Part shown: in pieces, positions 58,808 to 64,000 of the stretch | Layout: every line of letters starts with the position of its first letter | Numbering within the stretch: the first letter of the stretch is position 1 | The notes under the pieces: generated by a model | Databases searched by the model: none | Seen by the model: only the letters and a program-made list of their open reading frames with translations | What the model was told of the DNA's origin: nothing | Assembly: GCA_963576475.1 (NCBI GenBank) | Contig: OY754967.1 | Span: 21,849,914-21,913,913, forward strand | Length of the DNA: 64,000 bases | Direction: 5' to 3' | Source: Molanna angustata | Taxonomy: Eukaryota > Arthropoda > Insecta > Trichoptera > Molannidae | Made by a program: the position numbers and the translations under genes

Positions 58808-58866
58808 GTTGAAACGATGCGACCGGTTTCGGAACTAACCGTTCCCTCATCAGGCTAACTTTCAAC
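58808..58866 (-). ncRNA. Hammerhead ribozyme motif of the Penelope-like element
   Basis: Minus strand: outer stem I strand GTTGAAA, inner GC, then CTGATGA, stem II GGAAC-GGTTA-GTTCC, GAAA and ACCGGTC (cleavage after GTC at 58821). Then follow GC and the complementary outer strand TTTCAAC. Internal loops in stem I separate the inner and outer helices, as in natural type I ribozymes. Stem III is the self-complementary ACCGGT. All conserved core bases are present. It lies just 3' of the GIY-YIG coding region, the known position in Penelope-like elements. Confidence 0.82.
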
Positions 58867-58900
58867 TGAAACAGAATGTGACGACGTGCTTACAAGAAAT

Positions 58901-59368
58901 CTATGGGGGCGGAGGTAGAGGTAGGGTGGGGGTACTTAGGGTTGGGTCTTGTGCAGGGTGGGTCCGATTGGCTGAAGGATTAGAAGTAAAAGGAAACATA
59001 TTTAATAATGGACTGAAAGATAAATTTAACTGATTGTTTATTATGTTCTGTTTTGAATTAATACACTTTTTAATTTCTAGCGACTCTAAATTATCAAGAC
59101 GGAGACCTACTTTGTTGACGTGTAAAATTTTTGTTCCCGATTGCATATTAAATTGATGATCATTAAGTACTAAGTGTTCTGCGAATTCCGAAAAATTATC
59201 ATTGTTTATACATCTAATATGTTCTTTTACTCTAGTCTCAAATTTCCGTCCTGTTTTTCCTATGTAGACTGCAGAGCAGTCTCCACATGTCAGTTGGTAT
59301 ACGCCGGAGTTTTCCATTTTATTATCTTTATCCAAATATTTTAATGAATTCCAAAGATTTTTGATCTA
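58901..59368 (-). pseudogene. Penelope-like element, C-terminal GIY-YIG endonuclease
   Basis: The frame reads IKNLWNSLKYLDKDNKMENS, then GVYQLTCGDCSAVYIGKTGR with the GIY-YIG-type core and the conserved Arg (KFETRVKEH). SEFAEHLVLNDH and a C-terminus ending in Pro-rich sequence follow. The GIY-YIG domain nicks DNA during target-primed insertion. The TCGDC cysteine pair before YIG is typical of Penelope-like elements. The reverse transcriptase is missing. The frame is cut at 59368 where the mariner fragment begins, so the reverse-transcriptase part was lost or displaced. The remaining 150 codons are uninterrupted. A hammerhead motif follows the stop. Confidence 0.85.
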
Positions 59369-59914
59369 CAGAGTGTCACAAAATAAAATATATATTTAGT
59401 GGATCGATTAAAAAAAAGTAAGCCGTGTAGCGAAAAAATGTTTATTAATTATTAAAGTACATCATTTGGGAATTTATTTCTTAAAAATAATACCCTCGCG
59501 TTCGCAGCACTCATTTAATCGAACAGTAAAATTACTTAATGATGGCTCGGCAGGTGGACTCAGTGATGGCTACCATGTTGTGACGGATATTTTCTTTCAA
59601 ATGCGCCAGGGAAGTCGGTATACTGGCGTAAACTTTAGATTTAAGATAACCCCATAGGAAAACGTCTATAGGGGTTAAATCAGGACGGCGTAGAGGCCAA
59701 TTTATGTCACCTCTCCTGGAGATCAATTTGCCTGGGAAAATTTCCCGAACTCATGGCAGAGATGTATTGGACGTATGTGACGTTACTCCGTCCTACTGGA
59801 ACCATGTTCTTGGTTATAGCCAGGAAAGTTTTGCAGTTCGGGCAACAAGAAGTTGTCTTAAATCTCCACATACCGCTCTGAATTCAAATATAAAATTTCT
59901 TTTGAAACACCTTG
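59369..59914 (-). mobile_element. Internally deleted mariner-like transposon
   Basis: TA target dinucleotides at 59367-59368 and 59915-59916 enclose 546 bp. The ends are CAGAGTGTCACAAAA and, inverted, CAAGGTGTTTCAAAAG, similar terminal inverted repeats of mariner type. Complete mariners are about 1.3 kb, so more than half is missing. It sits directly against the Penelope coding fragment. Confidence 0.7.
59455..59830 (-). pseudogene. Mariner-like transposase, C-terminal remnant
   Basis: Minus strand: a WFQ-stop-DGVTSHT block (the usual FQQDGAxxHT around the second catalytic Asp, here with an in-frame stop). ISRRGDINWPLRRPDLTPID and FLWGYLKSKVY follow, then after a frameshift NFTVRLNECCERE. 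The order and the DLTPxDxFLWGxLK block identify a mariner-family DDE transposase. The first catalytic Asp region is absent. Nonfunctional. Confidence 0.8.
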
Positions 59915-59916
59915 TA

Positions 59917-60190
59917 CAATTGACAATTTATTTCTTTTATACCAATTAAGACAGTAGGTAATTCAGTTATAATGTTGGTTTCGTGCACTTAACACTAGAG
60001 ATAGATCTGCGAACAAATATATCTAATTACAATAACACATACAAGTACATATGTGTAAGATATTATATAATTTGTAAATAATAAAATATATTATTATGAT
60101 GTGCAATCAATTTTAATTATTTTTACTCTCCACACTAAGGAATAGTGGAGAGTCATGATTTCAAAATTTTTAAGCGTACTTTTTTACATC
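59917..60190. other. Non-coding AT-rich stretch
   Basis: Nothing recognised. Confidence 0.3.
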
Positions 60191-60194
60191 AATT

Positions 60195-60300
60195 TCTCAA
60201 CGGGTATCATGTAGAGAGTACACACTGTGAGTTTCGTCGTGATGTGTTTGTATGTATTGCGTACGGCGTACAGCGTATGGAGTGCGTTCGGCGTACCGAA
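60195..60300 (+). repeat. Repeat family R3, copy b
   Basis: GGGTATCATGTAGAGAGTAC, then TTTCGTCGTGATGTGTTTG and GCGTACGGCGTACAGCG. Diverged copies are at 5945 and 61012. The frame at 60145-60417 crosses it without recognisable features. Confidence 0.4.
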
Positions 60301-60879
60301 TTATCCTTTTTGTGTCCTCTCTACAGCCCATCGACTATAAGTCCGATCGACTTCATATTTACATCATATAAGTTATGTGCATACCAAGAGCTCATAAGTT
60401 TTATAGAAAACTTTTAATTTCTTCTCTATGATTTCATCATTTACGTTGTTTATTTTGTGTCCCTCTAGAACCCAAACTATATGTCCGATTGACTTCATAT
60501 TGATATCATATATGTAAAGTCAATAAACTTAGAGCTGATTGGTTTTCCAAAGATATCCGTTAATTTTTTCTCTATGATTTCATCTGTCCAAATTTTCAAA
60601 ATGCTCTCACGACCTGGAAAATCGAGTTTTTGTATACTGTTTGAAATTTAAATACAAAAAAAATACACTCATCAAAAATGCATTCAAGGATTGTTAGTGA
60701 AAATTTAAAGAAAAAGTCTATGGTTTGCCATATCAATGTGAAATAAATTTCATATTTGTATGAAAAATGTATATAACAGAAGTAAAATAGCTTCTGGAAG
60801 ATAAAATTGAGTGATCAACTTCATATTGATATTGTATGTGACTCTATAGACAAGTGTATTTTTTACTCTCCACTTCTAT

Positions 60880-60990
60880 CTTCCTCAAGGGGTAGGCAGT
60901 GAGAACCGAACACCGCATTCTTCTATCTTGACACATACATCGCCTCATCAACATTGATACACTGTCTCATACATGCTCATCTTCCTAGTA
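60880..60990 (-). pseudogene. RTE-type LINE tail/C-terminal fragment
   Basis: CTTCCTCAAGGGGTAGGCAG, CCGCATTCTTCTATCTTGAC and CTCATACATGCTCATC are complements of the YPxG, WxS..QD and ACM blocks of the element seen at 7300. Confidence 0.5.
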
Positions 60991-61011
60991 ATGCAATTTT
61001 ACTTAAAATTT

Positions 61012-61100
61012 CTCAACACGTATCATGTAGAAAGTGCATACTATGAGTTTTGTGACAATGTTTTTGTGTGTTTGGTGTATTGTGAAAACTTTTGTCCTCT
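61012..61100 (+). repeat. Repeat family R3, copy c
   Basis: CACGTATCATGTAGAAAGTG, then TTTTTGTGTGTTTGGTGTAT, parallel to copies a and b. Confidence 0.4.
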
Positions 61101-61195
61101 GGGAATCTTATATTTGTTTAAGAATCTAATAGAAATGTACTTCATAAAAATGCATTTAGAGATTATCAACCTTTCAAGAAGAAAAAATGAACGCT

Positions 61196-61407
61196 GACCG
61201 ACCGCCGTGGCACAGTTGATAAGCCGTTCGGTTTCAGGACGGGCGTCCTCGGTTCGATTCCCAGCAGAGGAGAGATTTATATAAATTCATTTCTCAGGCA
61301 AATATTGCTTCTCTGGGCTGGAAACACCGGTTAATTAGAAGAAATTGCCTTACGGCAATATACTTGCGCAGGGTGCAAGGAAGTGTTCATTATTATTATT
61401 ATTATTT
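61196..61407 (+). mobile_element. SINE-B copy, tRNA-derived
   Basis: GACCGCCGTGGCACAGTTGA (A-box region), CGGTTCGATTCCCAGCAGAG (B box), CTGGGCTGGAAACACCGG, GAAATTGCCTTACGGCAATA and an (ATT)n tail. Homologous along its length to 54198-54427. Confidence 0.85.
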
Positions 61408-61422
61408 ACGCTTACTATGGTA

Positions 61423-61460
61423 TGGAGAGTTTAGTGTTGGCCACAACCCACTTGTTTTAT
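61423..61460 (-). repeat. Repeat family R1 terminal fragment (copy f)
   Basis: GTTGGCCACAACCCACTTGTTTTATC matches the inverted 5' end of R1. Only about 35 bp remain. Confidence 0.5.
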
Positions 61461-61707
61461 CTAAATCTTGTGTCAAAAAGAATTTACCTACCATAAAATA
61501 ATATATTTTATATTCAGTCAACATTGTAATAGGTAATATGTTATTAAAATAAATATTATCATAGGACTATAAAAAAATTCTGCCACAGCATCTATTGATA
61601 TACAATGGTCATCAGTATTTTCCGTACATATGTAGTTTAATATTTGCATTAAGTACACGATGTACTTATGCGATAAATTATGCGATAAGAAAAAACACGT
61701 AATATGC

Positions 61708-62185
61708 GCATATTCATTGCTGATCATGGAATGGTATCTGCATGAACTGTAAATGCATATTCATTGCTGATCATGGAATGGTATCTGCATGAACTGTAAA
61801 TGCATATTCATTGCTGATCATGGAATGGTATCTGCATGAACTGTAAATGCATATTCATTGCTGATCATGGAATGGTATCTGCATGAACTGTAAATGCATA
61901 TTCATTGCTGATCATGGAATGGTATCTGCATGAACTGTAAATGCATATTCATTGCTGATCATGGAATGGTATCTGCATGAACTGTAAATGCATATTCATT
62001 GCTGATCATGGAATGGTATCTGCATGAACTGTAAATGCATATTCATTGCTGATCATGGAATGGTATCTGCATGAACTGTAAATGCATATTCATTGCTGAT
62101 CATGGAATGGTATCTGCATGAACTGTAAATGCATATTCATTGCTGATCATGGAATGGTATCTGCATGAACTGTAAATGCATATTC
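61708..62185 (+). repeat. 47-bp minisatellite, about 10 copies
   Basis: The unit runs GCATATTCATTGCTGATCAT, GGAATGGTATCTGCATGAAC, TGTAAAT (47 bp). Ten head-to-tail copies are indistinguishable by eye, apart from a C/T difference before the first unit and a partial last unit. Such uniformity indicates recent expansion or gene conversion. Each unit contains TGATCA and ATGCAT palindromes. Open frames do not run through it. Confidence 0.95.
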
Positions 62186-62600
62186 TTTTCTCCTTTTCAG
62201 TGAGATATATGTGAAGATAATATTTCGATAAGTGCCTATTTGTTATTTTTAATTCTTACTGGTATCTTGGTGAGTATTCATATGTGCTCAATGACTTTTT
62301 ATTTTATATATCATTGTATGTACTTACCTGTTATTAAAAATATATTAAATTAGTTCTATTTTATGGATACAATCGATGTATCTTACTAGAAGTGTAACTG
62401 TATACAAAATCACTGAAAATCCAAAAATCTATCAAATCCGCAATTGATTTCATTTTATTATTTAATTTAAACAAACTTCACTTTAAAACCTAAAAACAAA
62501 CTTGTTTTTTGTCAAACATCAGTTGATTGTGTATTTTTGTATGAAAATATTATTATTTAATTGCAATAGTCGTCAACAAGTTTTGTCAACATGATTTTGT
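62186..62600. other. Non-coding AT-rich stretch
   Basis: Nothing recognised. Confidence 0.3.
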
Positions 62601-62601
62601 C

Positions 62602-62838
62602 GGCCTTCGTGGCTCAGTAGGTTTGATATCTGACTACTGATCTAAATGTCCCGGGTTCGATTCTCGGTGGAGACACAGTTTTTAGTTGTGTCTTCAGTCT
62701 GGATCTGTGAGACGATATTTATCGTAAGTCTCCAGAATGTGGCAACTCGTTATTGGCTGCGTATTAAATAAATATTTAACATATTACCTACCTGTTAGTT
62801 GCCCGAGAAGCAATATTAAATAAATAAATAAATAAATT
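62602..62838 (+). mobile_element. SINE-A, full-length-looking copy
   Basis: GGCCTTCGTGGCTCAGTAGG (A-box region) and CGGGTTCGATTCTCGG (B box) form a tRNA-like head of about 75 bp. Then come ACACAGTTTTTAGTTGTGTC, CAGTCTGGATCTGTGAGACG, AATGTGGCAACTCGTTATTG and GTTGCCCGAGAAGCAATATT, with a (TAAA)n tail. It is the reference copy for those at 33112, 51654 and 58208. Confidence 0.88.
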
Positions 62839-63730
62839 AACAAGTTCATGTTTATGGATAAAGTTGCTCTTTTGGTACCTCATCAAAATGTTACAAATAT
62901 CGTAATTTGACAGATGCAGGGTGCGCGGTAAAATACAGATAGGGTAAGAAAGTATCTGTAATACCAAATTACTTCTGTAATACGACTTAAGTATTAGGAC
63001 AGGGACAGGTTATCTTACCTTTTTCTTATATTTCATCTGAAATACCACCCTTAAATTCGTCTGGATGCAAATTATCTGTGAGACGAGCATTATCGAACTT
63101 AACTCATCTTTACTGTTATGAATCCATTGAGACGTATTTCTTCCTAATATTTATTTATTTATGGATGGAGTTGAGAGGAACTTTCAGATAGCCGGCGCGG
63201 CGTGCGGTTTTGGAGAGATAAGGCCATGGACAGGGTGCAAAAGTGACGAATCACTGAGGAGACCAAGACCTATCAAAGACTGTAAAACTCCTTATAATAA
63301 TAAAGAATAAAATTCCACTGTCTTGAAGATATTTGATATTTAGGACATGTAATGTTCCCCAATTTTCTGTACAAGTATTTGAACGTTATTTAAATGGCCA
63401 ATTCATGAATATATTGTATAAGATAATCAATATTGTGATAAATCAAACCGGTTTGTTTTGTTAAATTGAATCATCCTATTGTGTGAGGTGACAGCATAAA
63501 AACTTGATTCAATCATTGTCAAAAACCTGATTATAATCAAACCAAAATGTGGATTCATTTTGTGAATATATCGATTACACTTTTTGTACATCTAGGAACA
63601 ATGTAATGTAAATTAAAAATAATACAGATAAATATCAAAAACTGGATGCGAAACAGAAGTTGCTTCACTGGGTGAAAAACCTGTTCTGAAGCTTTGCAAG
63701 TAAACGTAAAGTTATATTGATGTCTGTGTT
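62839..63730. other. Non-coding stretch
   Basis: The segment 63165-63300 (GGCGCGGCGTGCGG...GGAGACCAAGACC) is GC-richer and could be a LINE C-terminal remnant, but I cannot show a motif. Nothing else is supported. Confidence 0.3.
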
Positions 63731-63731
63731 T

Positions 63732-63737
63732 TTTATT
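63732..63737 (-). terminator. Polyadenylation signal AATAAA
   Basis: AATAAA on the minus strand lies about 22 bp after the stop codon of the candidate terminal exon. Confidence 0.4.
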
Positions 63738-63759
63738 CATTTTTAAATACATTTTTGTT

Positions 63760-63887
63760 TTAAGCTTTTTCAACTCCAATGGGAATGAATTGAAAGCCTT
63801 GACCCCCAGGAATAGAAAGTTCTAGGTATCTGTATGTTGGCTTGTCTAGTCTGTCTAGTCTGTCGTATAGTTTGGGTTGCTTGGAAA
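63760..63887 (-). CDS. Candidate terminal exon of a host gene
   Basis: The minus strand has an acceptor-like CACCTCAACAG at 63888-63898, then 42 open codons ending in TAA at 63760-63762. The residues include KQPKLYDRLDRLDKPTYRYL and IPGGQGFQFIPIGVEKA, a composition like real protein (mixed charged, aromatic and Gly residues) and unlike the surrounding AT-rich noise. It enters in phase 1. AATAAA follows closely. The gene would continue beyond the right edge of the window. I do not recognise the product. A processed pseudogene is an alternative. Confidence 0.45.
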
Positions 63888-64000
63888 CTGTTGAGGTGTT
63901 TATATATATATGTAGATGTAAGTGTTTAAGCACATAGCATATAATATTATACTTGATCCAAGCTTTAATTCGGTAGGCCCCCAAGATTGATGTTGGCATG

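Noticed and set aside
61708..62185. CRISPR-like array
   Set aside because: The repeats are head-to-tail 47-bp units with no unique spacers, in a eukaryotic context.

Overview
The window is AT-rich (roughly 70 percent by eye) animal nuclear DNA, most probably an insect and plausibly a lepidopteran. I base this on the density of TAGGTACCTA-type motifs, RTE-type LINEs ending in a CCCCGCAAGGGA...GTGATGGTATGTATGTATG tail, tRNA-derived SINEs, Penelope-like and mariner-like elements and a Helitron. No bacterial, organellar or viral gene organisation is seen. The lineage call is inference; no host gene is named.

Host genes are thin. A minus-strand gene is suggested by an 831-bp coding exon (41736-42566, polar Asn/Ser/Thr-rich protein, donor CAA|GTAAGT) and a GC-rich 181-bp exon (7692-7872) that encodes a transmembrane helix. 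Both have consensus splice sites and their phases fit, so most of the first 42 kb may be intron of one gene. A separate minus-strand terminal exon with an AATAAA signal lies at 63732-63887. Two weaker exon candidates (15749-15812 and 18151-18179, plus strand) are listed.

The rest is layered mobile DNA. The centrepiece is a Helitron (about 25406 to at least 30303, possibly to 31806) with an HUH/two-tyrosine Rep region and a PIF1-type helicase, now out of frame with each other. Two tandem relics of related helicases follow it. Then comes a 183-bp GC-rich palindrome that contains four 21-22 bp spaced mini-palindromes.

Three loci carry hammerhead ribozyme motifs. One is a 237-bp fold-back element with a 12-bp target duplication (20768-21004). 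One is a tandem dimer with a 157-bp period (50037-50341) that resembles animal retrozymes. The third is the 3' terminal part of a Penelope-like element with a GIY-YIG domain (58808-59368). Together they suggest a self-cleaving-RNA mobile system with master-like and parasite-like copies in one window.

Other layers are 5'-truncated LINEs (RTE, jockey and CR1/L2-like), two SINE families, a hAT MITE split by a SINE, several inverted-repeat MITEs, a deleted mariner, and an unidentified decayed protein flanked by 75-bp inverted repeats (52138-53567). A near-perfect 180-bp hairpin (47844-48023), a 10-copy 47-bp minisatellite (61708-62185), and at least four unnamed interspersed repeat families complete the picture. 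Positions were counted by hand and boundaries may be off by a few bases.
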